This document shows positions 31,691 to 43,700 of a DNA stretch of 64,000 nucleotides, piece after piece. Numbering within the stretch: the first letter of the stretch is position 1; each line of letters opens with the position of its first letter. The position numbers and the translations under genes were made by a program. The notes beneath the pieces were generated by a model, which was not told the DNA's origin, made no database searches, and saw only the letters and a list, made by a program, of their open reading frames with translations. Source of the DNA: Argyresthia goedartella (lineage: Eukaryota; Arthropoda; Insecta; Lepidoptera; Argyresthiidae); NCBI GenBank assembly GCA_949825045.1, contig OX463832.1:24298552-24362551 (forward strand). The letters are read 5' to 3'.

Positions 31691-33080
31691 ATATATTTCT
31701 CTATGGCTTACCTGTAATATTTATGTAATGACAAGGACAAGGACATTGGGAGTCGTCGTTTGAGGGACCGAAGTTTTGATAACCACTCTAATTCTAATTA
31801 TACTATGGCTCTAGAGCTTCCTTGGTCAAAAGGACCTCGCTCGCTATTCAGCGCGGTGACGCTGCCAGTGTAATGCGATTGTTTGCGTTATGCATTTGTA
31901 TACTTTTTATTTTTTAAGGTAACCCTAAAAATACGCGTGAAGCACCGTACAAGTACCTATTAAAAAGTTATTTACAAAAGTTAATCGTAATATTATTTGT
32001 AGTTCATGAAATGAATTCAAAAATAACAAATAATCTTCGACTCTATAAATAAAACCTTATAAAAAACATAAACAAAAGGTGATTCGTCAGCAATGTGGAT
32101 GGAACAACGATCAACCACTTGTAAATCTAGTGATGGACCACAAGGCCTTCCACCTAGTTGATAAGAGCGGCGAATAAAACGAATAAGTTGTTTCGTTCGG
32201 CAATGACAGCTTCGAGATGGCAGTGGCGAAGATTAAAATTATAATTTAGTGATGAAAAATACTATGAGTGACATCTAGATTGTTACAAATGAACTATTTT
32301 TCGATGTACGGTGCTTCGTTTGGCGATGGACACTCTTCTTTATATTATTACTCTATGGTATTTATAGGTACAGAGACTAAAGTTATCTGTTACTAAGGTA
32401 TACCCTGACATATAACTCTTACTTCCTCGACACTGACAAGCCTCTTCATACAAGCTAGCCCTAGTTATGGTTACTTCTTATATGGTCCTTCTCTAACGAC
32501 ATTAATTCACACGCTGCATTTAAATATGTTTGGCCAATCTTCTTTCAACTAAACCGACTTTTTAAATTATAGTTTTAATCTAAAATAACTGTAATTATTG
32601 ATTACGTTCAAAACAAATCATCAGTCACAATAATAATGCCTAGAACCGTGGTTAGAACAGTGCCCACGAACACCCTCAACCTAGATATTTTTGTACTTAA
32701 ACAAATGAAATTCTATTACTTTTTTATCTCTCCTTTCTACTCTCACAAAATCCGGTTTTCGTAAACAAAGTTGCCAATACCAGGTTCGTAAATGTCCAAA
32801 TAAACATCACTTTCAAGTTTAGCTAAAATCGTTACAGTATACTTGAAAAACGTCTGCAAAATTAAATAGTCGAGTGAATGCTAACTAAAGGCATTGTTTA
32901 TAGTCAAGTCAAAACCCCTTTTTTCCCATAATTTTAAGGAAGAGTACACCTGTAGCCAAGTTTTTTGAAGCCTGAGTGCCGGCAGAAGGGGGTAGCAGTG
33001 CAAGCGAACAAGGGAGACGCTTACATGGGTGAGAAATAGAGAGCTTGCACTTCGCTTAGGCGTCTAGAAACATTTTTCCA
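31691..33080. other. Spacer, no gene recognised
   Basis: AT-rich sequence without a convincing ORF, RNA or repeat family. Confidence 0.35.
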
Positions 33081-33084
33081 CCTA

Positions 33085-33285
33085 TGACGACCACTGCGGC
33101 GTAGCTGTTGTGGCTTTGCCTACCATGCAAGAGGTTCCGGGTTCTATCCCCGGCTGGGGGGGAAAAAAAACAGGTCTTGGATGTTAAATGTGTATGACGT
33201 CGCTGTTTCTGGTTCCCACGAAACAGGGTATTCTAGTATGGGGCCAGAAGCAATGTGCCTGTATGTAAATGTTTATGTTATAGGT
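33085..33285 (+). repeat. SINE (family 1), full length
   Basis: ACGACCACTGCGGCGTAGCT head, GGTTCTATCCCCGGC B box, A run, CAGGTCTTGGATGTTAAATG, GACGTCGCTGTTTCTGGTTC and AGAAGCAATGTGCCTGTATG 3' end. Confidence 0.75.
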
Positions 33286-33289
33286 ATCC

Positions 33290-33900
33290 TGGTGATAAAA
33301 AAGTTTTTACAGTGGGGCTGACACGATGTGTTTGTTTTGCCATACTAGTTTTAGTTTAAATTGATCTAATTAGCACAAGATTTAACAATATTAGACGAAA
33401 TTTAAAACGTGCGATGCAAATAACAAATATTTCTGATAAATTCATAGAATCTAAATTTTCTTTTTATTTTCATACCAAAGTGTTTGTACTATATTTCGCG
33501 GTTAACTTTACTTGAAAATTTTGTTTTAAATCAAATATGTACTTACTAAGCAACATTATTAAACGAATGCTCCTGCATATACTTCAATTTGGGAGCAAAT
33601 TGGGAATATTCCTAGAACGATGCCCATATCTGCGCTTTGGTTATTAATTTATCACCGACCCATAAATGAAAGCCATTGCGAATCAACGCCATCTGTCAAA
33701 GCTCTCAGAACTTATTTTTAATGTCAGAAAACCCCCCATTTTCCACTTTCAAAAATAAGATAGAGCTAGACTGTTAATATTGCTTTCATTCTTTTAAATA
33801 CTTACTTATTTTACCTACAGATAGTTTTGATGCCTTGATAATTTGGTATACTATCTCAGTCAGTGACATGAATTGCTAAGATATTTTTTCCCTAATAAAA
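33290..33900. other. AT-rich spacer
   Basis: Nothing recognised apart from a single ACGCCATCTGTC word near 33686. Confidence 0.35.
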
Positions 33901-33903
33901 AAA

Positions 33904-34083
33904 ATGTGTTACCTACTCAATGTGTTACCTACTCAAAATGTGTTACCTACTCAAAATGTGTTACCTACTCAAAATGTGTTACCTACTCAAAATGTGTTAC
34001 CTACTCAAAATGTGTTACCTACTCAAAATGTGTTACCTACTCAAATGTGTTACCTACTCAAAATGTGTTACCTACTCAAAAGT
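33904..34083. repeat. 18-bp minisatellite, about ten units
   Basis: The unit is AATGTGTTACCTACTCAA with one- or two-base length changes in units one, two and eight to nine. Frames read through it as repeated peptide because 18 is divisible by three, so the open stretches here are not genes. Confidence 0.9.
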
Positions 34084-34338
34084 TAGAAAACTATGTTGAA
34101 TAGACTTAACAACAAGATGAAAACAGATATTTACAAAAAAGAATTTATTTAATTGCATCTAACATCTTATTTGCACAGTTGTTTCTTTATTAAAAAATAC
34201 TGAGACTTAAAGGTTTAAGATAATATTTGTACTTTGTGTTTTGTATACCCGACGCCAAGTTTCTCGCCGCCTCAGCGGGGCCACCATCTCTCTCTCGCAA
34301 ATATATGCATCTCTCTTGTTCCCAGACACCCTCTAGAC

Positions 34339-34942
34339 CAGGGGTCGGCAACCTTTCAAGCCCAAGGGCTCATTATAAAATAATTTACTCCGGAAGGGCG
34401 CATGTATGGTTGACATGGACACATGGACTAAACAATATTTTTATTACACAAGGCATATGTACAATACTAAATATTAGTGTGATCCTTGGCCTTGGCTCAA
34501 AATTGGAAGTACCTGTCCTCATACAAAATGGTCCAAATTTACATTGGGCATTCTACTTCTATATTTTGATTTTAAGTTCTTCACTGTAGAACATGCACTA
34601 TTATGCAGTATTTTAAAAAATAATGCTATTAAATTGGGATATTTATTTTCATCAACGATATTCCAAAAGTTTTTGTCCCACATTTCGGGCTCAAGTCGCT
34701 TTTGATGGTTATTATTTCCGAACTAAGTGATATCATAAATGCATCTGATCGAAAAATTTCTTCTCATTTGGGAAGTGTGAAGTTCAATTTGTCAGTCCAT
34801 TGGATTTCCATAGTTAGATAGATTCCACCACTCGGCCCGTGTTTGCGAGGGCTCATGTATTTTGCAGCATATTCAAGGAGAGCGCATCAAAAAGCTGTCG
34901 CGGGCGCACGTGCGCCCTCGGTCACACTGTTGCCGACCCCTG
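34339..34942. mobile_element. Non-autonomous hAT-type element, 604 bp
   Basis: The ends are inverted: CAGGGGTCGGCAAC at 34339 and GTTGCCGACCCCTG ending at 34942. A perfect 8-bp target duplication CTCTAGAC flanks it (34331-34338 and 34943-34950). CAGGGGT...ACCCCTG ends with an 8-bp duplication are the hAT superfamily signature. No complete transposase is present; the interior is non-coding. Confidence 0.92.
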
Positions 34943-34950
34943 CTCTAGAC

Positions 34951-35820
34951 AGCACTCAGGCGCCAATAAACTTTGCGTCAGGTATACAGACTTTAACAGA
35001 AAGTCTAATTTAATGGAGGGATGTCATTCTAATCTATACAACTTTCTTTTTCACTTCTCCATCCCTTTGGATGCGACTGACTGGTGCTGCAGAGAACATG
35101 CCTATGACTTGCAGCGGGATGATGTGGGCAGAGTGTGATGGTGAATGATTACTACAGTGGAACCATTCGAAGAAGTCCCATTTTAGCTTAAGATTATTAG
35201 ACAACATTTTAGCTATCTGAAACCCTTCATAACTGGCTGAAAACGTGCATAGGTACCTACTCAGAATACTGACCCAAATGAGGTGCTAAGCCCCCCTCCA
35301 TCCTCCTGCGTTTGCGTCTTGAGGTAATAAAGGGGGCTTGTTTTTTTTTTTCAGTCTCTTTGTTTACACACTCGCGAGCTATAAACTGGGATCACGCGAT
35401 CGCGCGCTGCTCAAAACAAATCCCCACTTCCATGCAATGAACCATGGATTGTGGTATATCAATTTATTAGTAAAACATATTTAAAATTAATTTAATTTCC
35501 TACCTTAAGTTAGGGAATTATTGCAAATAGGTCGAAGTTGTGGAGGTCTAAATAAATAGGAAGTAATATGAAAAGATAAAAATATTTACGATTTATGTTA
35601 TTTCCCCCTGATTAATGACATATTTTCATAAACATCTACCGTGTTACCACAAAATATATTAAACAGCATTTAACCTCAAAACAAACGTCAAATCCCATAC
35701 ACTTTTGTTTTTAAACAAATGTTTAACAGTGGTTTATTTTTTTGTGACAAGGCTCCTACTTTTCAGAGGGTTTCAGGACTCCCAAACAATATGTTTGTTT
35801 TTTATATGTCTTGTTTTTAC
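34951..35820. other. Spacer, no gene recognised
   Basis: The hAT element interrupts this sequence. The open stretch 34839-35138 crosses the element end and is not a gene. A poly-T run lies near 35342. Confidence 0.35.
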
Positions 35821-35829
35821 TAAACTTGT

Positions 35830-36068
35830 TTCAACTAAAATGTGACTGGGCCGGCCATGTTGCTCGGATGCTGCCGAATAGCTGGGCTAAGAGAGCCACA
35901 GACTGGCTCCTAGAAAATGCAAAGAGAAAGCGTGGCCGACCCAGGAAGAGATGGAGTGACGAGCTGGGTCTATGGGACAAGGAGTGGAGGGAGACCGCTC
36001 AGGATCGGATAGAGTGGAAGAGGGGGAGAGAGGCCTTTGCCCAGCAGTGGGACATGGTGGACTCGTAA
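35830..36068 (+). pseudogene. RTE-type LINE C-terminal fragment
   Basis: Plus-strand protein: KCDWAGHVARML, KRKRGRPRKRWSDEL, then QDRIEWKRGREAFAQQWD and a stop. This is the C-terminal tail typical of RTE-clade and related reverse-transcriptase ORFs (WAGHVAR, GRPxxRWxDE, W...REAFxQQW). The rest of the element is absent. Confidence 0.75.
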
Positions 36069-36169
36069 TAAAAAATAAAAAGTTTTTACGTTGCACGACA
36101 TAAAGTGAATAATCTTTGGAGGTTGAAATCTAACCAATTTCCTTTCAAATGATATACCAAAATTCAAAG

Positions 36170-36965
36170 TTCATTGCATAGAAACTCAAAAAATTGTTCC
36201 GAGCAACGCTCGTTGATGTGATTCCATTTTACTGCTCGCGAGTGTAGTTGCGAGACAACAGTTAACAAGTTTTTTCTTTCGAACGCAGACCCTAGTTTGT
36301 CTGTGAAGTTGGTACTACTGAACAAGCTAAACAAGTGCAGAGCAATTATCAATGCCACCACGCCGGTCGAACATGCGGTTCCTGGACACACCAAAGAGAG
36401 CTTATAATATGTGTATATATAAACTAGTGTATGTAACTGTAAATTAAAGGCATTAAAACTCTCGAGTAATATAAACCCCTCTCGAGTTTTAATGCCCTCC
36501 ATTATTATCAATCACATATAGTAATTTATGTGACTGATACATAATGGAGGGCATTAAAACTCGAGAATGGGTCTTTGAAACGAGCCGAAGGCGAGTTCCA
36601 TAATAATATCACTCGAGAGTTTTAATGGCTTATTATGTACAGTTACTAGTTTAGCTACACACATATCATAAGCTCTCTTTGATGTGTTCAGGAACCGCAT
36701 GTTCGACCGGCGTGGTGGCATCGATAATTGCTCTGCACTTGTTTAGCTTGTTCAGTAGTACCAACTAGGGGCGGCACGCAGGCAGGTGTCGGCGTTCGAA
36801 ATTTGAATGTCATAATTTGTCGAAAATTGGTACATTATGGTCATAATGTATCAATATTCACATAATAAATTAGTTTTTACCAAGTAGTATAACATTATGC
36901 TGGTCGTCACGTGCGATTTTTGGACGCAGTAAAGAAGGTTTATGATACGTGTGTAGATAAAACTA
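36170..36965. mobile_element. Two MITE A copies head to head
   Basis: The left copy (36180-36530) is inverted and the right copy (36525-36965) is direct. The CATTAAAACTC...GAGTTTTAATG inverted words meet at about 36453-36560. The terminal GTTTATGATACGTGTGTAGA lies at the right end. Together they form a large inverted repeat that could fold into a hairpin. Confidence 0.65.
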
Positions 36966-38690
36966 CTATAATTCAGTCAGTATGACGGATTTCACTTTTA
37001 AAACTTAATAATCTTACGCTATTTGACATCTGTCCATAGTAGGGACAGAGCTTTGCGTCAGTCTTCCTTCCTTTTCTAAGCGAAACAAGGAGAAGACAGA
37101 TTTCAGATGCGGCTCCTAAGAATGCTTCACCATAATTGCATGGCTGTTCAGGTGAAGTTGTTCTATTCAATTGTTAGTCATTGAGAAAGGTAACTTTCTT
37201 TTATACCCTATTATAATATTATAGAATGTCACCAATCATATTATCCATTAATTAATCTGTTGATACAATAAAGCTCAATTAAATAAAATGGAACATTCAA
37301 AATGTATTTAGGCAAAAATGTTAAGTACATGTTAGTAACTAATGTAATCAAAAAATAATTTAGAAAGACAAAATTTCATATCCTCATAAAAATATAATTT
37401 AGTTTATCCAAATATATACAAAAACGTGACCATTTAAATAAACAAATAACTTTCTAATGTTGCCTGCAACTTTAAAAAAGCTGTGTAAAATATAAGTGAC
37501 AAAAATATAGATAATGAATACAAAAAATACACTAACTAAATATAAAATAAATGTAGCCTATCAACCCCACCAATGGACACTACTTGAAAACCAAGCCACA
37601 CTCCACTACGCTGGCTCAGTGCAGGTTCAAGCAGACATTTAAGGGCTCAATAAATACATACCTACTAAATATTAATTCTAGATAAACTAAGCTTAGTATT
37701 TCTAGTCGATGCAGTCTCAGCACCAAAGGTATGTAACAACCAATTAATTGATAAGTTCAAGGACCTAAAATCTAGGTTCATAAAGACTATTCTATATTGA
37801 ACACTGTCAGCCAGCAGCTGCACAGTTCCCATCACGTAAAAAGAAGGCTGGGTTCAATACATTTTGTATGTAAACCAGCATACTTTTTACATGACGGGAA
37901 TTGTACCTATTTTTTATGGACACAAAATATACAATAAAGTAAATATTTGCGCGGCAGGCTCATTGAATCTGTAGCATTATTCTATGTCAAATATGACTGT
38001 CAGCATACATCCTTCAAATATCAATGTGACATAGCAGGGATTGCGATAGAAATTTCTGGATGTCAGTGATGGAGAATAGAACTACTATATGGTGCTGAAC
38101 AATAAGAATCAAACAAACAATACTGGCTAGACAAGGGCACCACTAAGCCTCAGGCACCACAAATGCAAAGATTTGGTTCCTTTACATCGAGTAGCCTCTA
38201 TGTGTACTCATTTACTAAAATAACCATAAGCAAGAGACTATTTGACATGACGGGATTCAACATCAAGAATGCTAAGAGACGTGACTCTACATTGCACCTT
38301 TTCATGTCTCAAATATTCAAAGAAATCCTGCCGTGCAAATGTTTACCAAGTGGACCCGGTTTTTCAATTTATTGCTTACTGTGTATAGGTAACATATTTA
38401 GTTCTAAGGTTTTGTTCTTGTGTTGAGTTCTTGGTTCAACAGAATGTCTTGTCAGGAATTTATTAATCAAGTAATATTATTGTATTTATCCCTGTATCGG
38501 AAAAGATGTGAAATGTTTGTATGCCCATTTACCTTTAGATACTTTAAGTAATGGTATTTCAGAAAATATCACTTTGCACTGTATTTCTGATTTAAAGGGA
38601 TGGAAATACGAACACAGAGTTTTTCAAAACATTATGTTAAACCATGTGAAGAAAAAACTAAAATTATCACTAATCTATTACTCTTGTCAA
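36966..38690. other. Intergenic and 3' flank of minus-strand zinc-finger gene
   Basis: No firm gene. A minus-strand open stretch at 36973-37170 and plus-strand stretches at 38163-38426 and 38508-38696 have no family motif. A TTTATT (AATAAA on the minus strand) at about 38458 could be the polyadenylation signal of the zinc-finger gene. Confidence 0.35.
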
Positions 38691-39266
38691 TCATAACTTC
38701 TTATGAACGCGATTCAAGTGGGTAAGCAAGGAAGTCTTCACTTTAAAGTTGAGTGAGCAAAAATCACATTGAAACGTAACATTCTTGAATGTGTGCTTGT
38801 TACGTATATGCTTTAAGAGTCCCTCCATGCTCATAAACTTCTTCTGGCATTTCTTACACGCATTATCCTGCATCAGCTGCTTCAGTTTGAGATGTCGCCG
38901 CAGACAGTAGCGGGACTTGAATGTTATCGAGCAACTATCACAACGCGACTTGCTTTTCATTTGATGGTGCTTTTGCAGATGTAAGTCCAGGTTACTTTTC
39001 TTGCAGAATCTTGTTTGACAGCTATTGCACTCAAACTTGATGGTGCGTTGCTGCGACTCGTGATTCGACGTCATGTGGCGGAAAAATGTGCTGTTTTGGG
39101 TGAATTTGAGGTGACAATACTGGCAGGTGTAGATGAATTTGCGATCGTCAAAAACGCCTTCTAAAGCGCGAGTAGTGAGTAACCCAGGGTCTTCAAGGAA
39201 GCGAGCACGGATGGAAGGCTTGGTCACGCGTATCCTGGGACCAGTCCTCAAGAGTTTCTTGTTCAT
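38691..39266 (-). CDS. C2H2 zinc-finger protein, five fingers, single exon
   Basis: This 191-aa ORF starts MNKKLLRTGPRIRVTKPSIR. An in-frame stop lies about 19 bases upstream, so the ATG at 39266 is the first possible. Five fingers follow: CQYCHLKF...HMTSNH, CNSCQTRF...HLQKHH, CDSCSITF...HLKLKQ (last His missing), CKKCQKKF...HIRNKH and CDFCSLNF...HLNRVH. The stop comes four residues after the last finger. A basic N-terminus precedes the fingers and no ZAD is visible. It may be a 5'-incomplete gene with an upstream exon: an AG acceptor-like TTGCCTTTTTACAG lies at about 39425, but the frame after it ends in a stop near 39263. Confidence 0.8.
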   Translation of the reverse strand: MNKKLLRTGPRIRVTKPSIRARFLEDPGLLTTRALEGVFDDRKFIYTCQYCHLKFTQNSTFFRHMTSNHESQQRTIKFECNSCQTRFCKKSNLDLHLQKHHQMKSKSRCDSCSITFKSRYCLRRHLKLKQLMQDNACKKCQKKFMSMEGLLKHIRNKHTFKNVTFQCDFCSLNFKVKTSLLTHLNRVHKKL

Positions 39267-40640
39267 AGCTGAGCGTGAAGTCGCTTATGGCTCTTTCTGT
39301 TGCCACAACACGTAAGCAAATTTTCGGGGGCAGTTCTCAAGGTTTCTCCGTGGACGGCGAAAAATAGTTTGTAGTACACGACTTGGGGAGGGTTAAGCCA
39401 CAGGTTTACGTGATAATTGGTGTGAAGGATCTGTAAAAAGGCAAACAGCAATAGCAACTCTTTCACTTTGGTTTGGTCATGAGATTGAATTGCACAAAAA
39501 CGAAACTTCTGTCAAATAAAAAAATAAAAAGAGATCGTTGATGTGCGTTCGAAACGTGCAAGTGCACAGTGTGAAACTTTAAGTGAGGACTGTCGCCTGT
39601 CATCAAAAATTAGCTTTTTATGTCAAAGATCCCAAGTTAACAAAACAAACAAACAAATGCAGTTATAATACTTTTACTTCACCTACCATAATTGAAGAGA
39701 TCTGTCAAATCTATACCATAAAAAATACATATGTGAAATTATATTTAGCTATTCAAATTTAGTTTTAGAGCACATGTCACGTTTAGTTTTTCGCATCTCG
39801 CTTCTCGCAATGAGTGAGGCTTCTTGCTGAGAATCACACACTATCAGCTTTATGATTAACAAACCATATATTTTTATAGCGCCTTCTTTTGAGAAAATGT
39901 CAAACGAACGAGTAGGAAAATTTGCGAGCCATCTAGGAATTCTTTTTTCTATTTTAGTTACTAGATGGCTCACAACTATAACATAAATGGCCATCTAGTA
40001 TTGAGTAGCTGTACTAATCATATATAATGTTTATAGTTGCCGTTAGATGGCGGCATTAATTACACAATTAGCAATTATTTACAATCGTTTTAATTTTGAT
40101 TTAATGTTGATTGATATTATCACAAAAACACTATATACACGGTTGTTCATTTCATACCAGTTCATGGTTCTTATATTATGTCTCTAGGAATAATTATTCC
40201 TTCAAATACATATTACCCGCACCAGTATAAAAATTATATTAAACTCGTACGTAGCCCCATGGCGCACGAATTAGGCACAGTGAAAAAGTCGGTATCTCGT
40301 GTCGGGTCGGTTTATAATATGTCTGCCTCTAGTAAGGACAGAATCATTGATTTCACAATGTATTCATAACTAGGTACTTGATATAGAGAAAGGCTTTCAG
40401 GAGATAATGTCTTGCTTGACTTGACCCATCGTATCCAAAGTGCAATGTTATATAATTTTTCAACATGCAACAATTAATGTGTACACCTATTTAAGTATGG
40501 TATCATCAAGCAAGGTGCATCGCGCAACTAATTAGTATCATACTCACAACATTGGCGTAATAAAGTCACGTAGATTACAATCGAAAAACAATCGGTAAAT
40601 CGATATCAAAAGGTTTCAACAAAAAATCACGTTTCTTTCA
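39267..40640. other. Intergenic between zinc-finger gene and esterase
   Basis: This probably contains the zinc-finger gene's 5' region. A plus-strand 63-codon open stretch at 40178-40369 has no recognised motif. An AGATGGCGG word lies near 40045. Confidence 0.35.
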
Positions 40641-40645
40641 TTTAG

Positions 40646-40683
40646 TATAAAAAGGCGGGGAACTAAGTAAGTCCCCATTCATA
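40646..40683 (+). promoter_or_regulatory. Esterase core promoter (TATA box)
   Basis: TATAAAAAGGCGGGG starts at 40646. A CATTCATAGTT initiator-like word lies about 31 bp downstream, and the start codon is at 40705. Spacing fits a TATA-type pol II promoter with a short 5' UTR. Confidence 0.6.
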
Positions 40684-40704
40684 GTTTTTAAGAAGGCATA
40701 GAAA

Positions 40705-43700
40705 ATGCTGTCATTCAGCCTAGCGCTTTTATTTTTGGCCGCCATTTCCAGGAACTCGATGGCACAGGAAAACACACAAGTAGTCCAAACGAATCACGGA
40801 AGGATTGAAGGGATACTGAGCGAAAACGGCCTTTATTATGAGTTCTTGGGAATCAGATACGGCGTGCCTGTACAATTTCGGGTGAGTTCAAATTCTTCAT
40901 ACTTCATAATATGGTGACGCGTTAGGGAAATACAGAGCCACTTTTTTAACATTCCAACGAAGTTTTCGTAATTTTTAGAGGCTTTCTTTAGAGTTGATTT
41001 GCAAAAGCACTTTACGAAATTTATTTAAAAAAAAACAAAAAAAAACGGTCAAGTGCGAGTCTCACTCGCGCATGAAGGGTTCTGTACCACCGTACAATGG
41101 TAGGGAATGGTGTGGAGTGAATAGTTTGGATTTTACAAAGCAAACTGTTGTTTACAAGTTTGCATGTGCATTCATAAGTTTGTATGTGGTATTGAATAAT
41201 TGTTGTATGGGAGCCCCCTTATTTTTTTCTAGTATTTGTTGTTATAGCGGCACCAGAAATGCATCATCTGTGAAAATTTCATCTCTCTAACTATCACGGT
41301 TCATGATATACAGCCTGGTGACAGACGGACGGACGGACGGACGGACGGACGGACAGCGGAGGCTTAGTAATAGGGTTCCGTTTGGCACCCTTTGGGTACG
41401 GAACCCTAAAAACCGGCCTCTTGCATTTCAGACTGCACATTTAGGGCTCCGTAACAAATTTAGAATATAATCCTAAAAATTTGCGAATTTTAATAATAAA
41501 TATGATCACTAAATTTTAAAGTCATAGGTCAATGGGAAGTTAACTTTCTTATAATTTCTTCGGAACAGAATTTCGTAAAAAAAAACTGACTAATACATTA
41601 ATACAGTACAGTAAAGTAAAGTAAATACAGTATTTATGTACTCAACGAGTTCTCAATAAAGATACCCCACTCTATATAAAGATAATAATAATAATAATAC
41701 CTTGGACACTATTTACACACATTGATCTAGCCCCAAACTAGGATTCCCTGTATCTTGGTTACTAGACAACGATACACATACTTATATACTTAGATAGATA
41801 AACAACCATGACTAGGGTACAAACATCTGTTCTCAACAAACAAATATTTGCCCACACCGGGACTCGAACCCGGGTCCATTGGCTTCGTAGGCAGGGACAC
41901 TGTCGACCCGGCCATTCGGGTCGTCACTGTGAACATTTGAAGTCTGTAGTTTTAACCGTTTGGCTGTAAAACCTGTGTAACAGACCACGGACGGACGGAC
42001 CGACACGTGAGTGACAGCAATAGGGCTCCGTTTGGACCTTCGGGTACGGTACCCTAACAAGATGCCTACATATTTGTCTAAAGTACCTACTTCCTTCTTT
42101 AGAATTTATTCCACAAAGAACGGTTCTGGGAAATTCATGCACAAAGGTGGGATATCTCTAATAAGTAATAAGGGATAAGCTCAATACAGCAAACCTATAT
42201 AATATAATATATATACCTTATCCTAAGTTACCTACTTTTTAGTTAATAGCACGTTGTTGTTAAACAAATGTATGTCACGGAATTCTAATTCTGACGACAG
42301 CCTTGCTTCTTTTACTACATCGCTCTAATAAAGTTTAACGACTCTATTGCAGGCGCCGGCTGCCCCGCCCTGCTTCCCCGGCGTCTATCGAGCCACCGTG
42401 AGGACCGTCCTCTGCCCTCAATTCCCGACCAATGACCCCTTAGCTGCGCCCAGCGACAACGAAGACTGCTTGGTCCTAAACCTCTTTACACCCACCACCT
42501 TCTTGGGCAACACCTCCATGCCGGTAATGGTCTACCTCCACGGAGGCGACTTCGGAGTAGGTTCTGCGTCGCCGAGTTTTTATGGCCCTCAGTATCTGGT
42601 ACCGCATGGGGTCGTGGTGGTGACTGTGAACTATCGATTGAACGCGTACGGGTTTCTGAATTTGGGCATCCAAGAGGCACCGGGTAACGCTGGATTGAAA
42701 GATATTAGAGCGGCACTGAGATGGATACAGGAGAATATTAGGAGCTTTGGAGGTGATCCGGATAATGTGACAGTTTTCGGCCAAGGGTCGGGGGGTATTG
42801 CAGCTGTTTACCTAATGCTGTCCGAATCGACTAAAGGGTTATTCCACAAAGTTATCAGCCAGAGCGGCAGCGTGTTCTCCCCACAATCCTTCGACCACAA
42901 TCCATTGGGCACCGCCAGTCAAGTAGCTAAATCCTTAAGAGTTAACTCAATGAATCCAAAAGAACTTTTGAAAGTTTACACAGAAAATGGTATCATCAAC
43001 GTGGAGCAAGCAATATCTAAACAGATGCACTCCAGATCTGTATTCCGACCTTCAGTTGAGAAGATATTTGACAACGAAGAACCATTTTTGACTGATACCC
43101 CATACAACATTCTAGCAGCTGGTAAAAGCTATAAATCTTTCAACCCAGTGCCAATAATCATTGGTTTAACCACCGTGGAAGGTTTGACCTCAACTCTAGA
43201 CTACAACACCATAACCAGCCTTATCGATAGAATCAAACACGAAGACTACTCGGCGTTGGACCAACGAAGCTTGAACGTCCCAGCAGAAGATTTAGAAGAC
43301 GCCAGAAAAATCTTAAAGGAGACCTACTTTGGAAATGGAACTGACTCCAACGAGGCCGTTGTTGGTGGTCTAATAAATCTAAATTCAGACTTCTCAGTTG
43401 TCGGTCCAATGTCTCTGTTCTCAGAACTGTTTGGAAACAACTCTGGCATGCCAATTTATAGTTACATATTCGACTATATAGGCAACAGGAACCTGGGAAG
43501 GCTGCTCACGAACAGCAGTTTGCCAGCGACGACTAACTTGGACGAGCTGATGTATATTTTTGAGCTGGAGGCTCCGACTTTGCCGTTGGATGAAGATGAT
43601 GCGAGGATGGTCACCTTCATGACTATGATGTGGACGGATTTCGCCAAGTTTGGGTGAGTTTTGCTTTAGTCACGCAGGGTCATCTGCATGGGAAGCAGGA

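Noticed and set aside
33873..34103. ORFs encoding repeated VTYSKC or NVLPTQ
   Set aside because: Translation of the 18-bp minisatellite.
40178..40369. 63-aa plus-strand ORF starting MSLGIIIPSNTYY
   Set aside because: Gene-like composition but no motif, no splice or promoter support and no recognised family.
42476..42784. Minus-strand ORFs opposite the esterase
   Set aside because: Antisense shadows of esterase exon 2.
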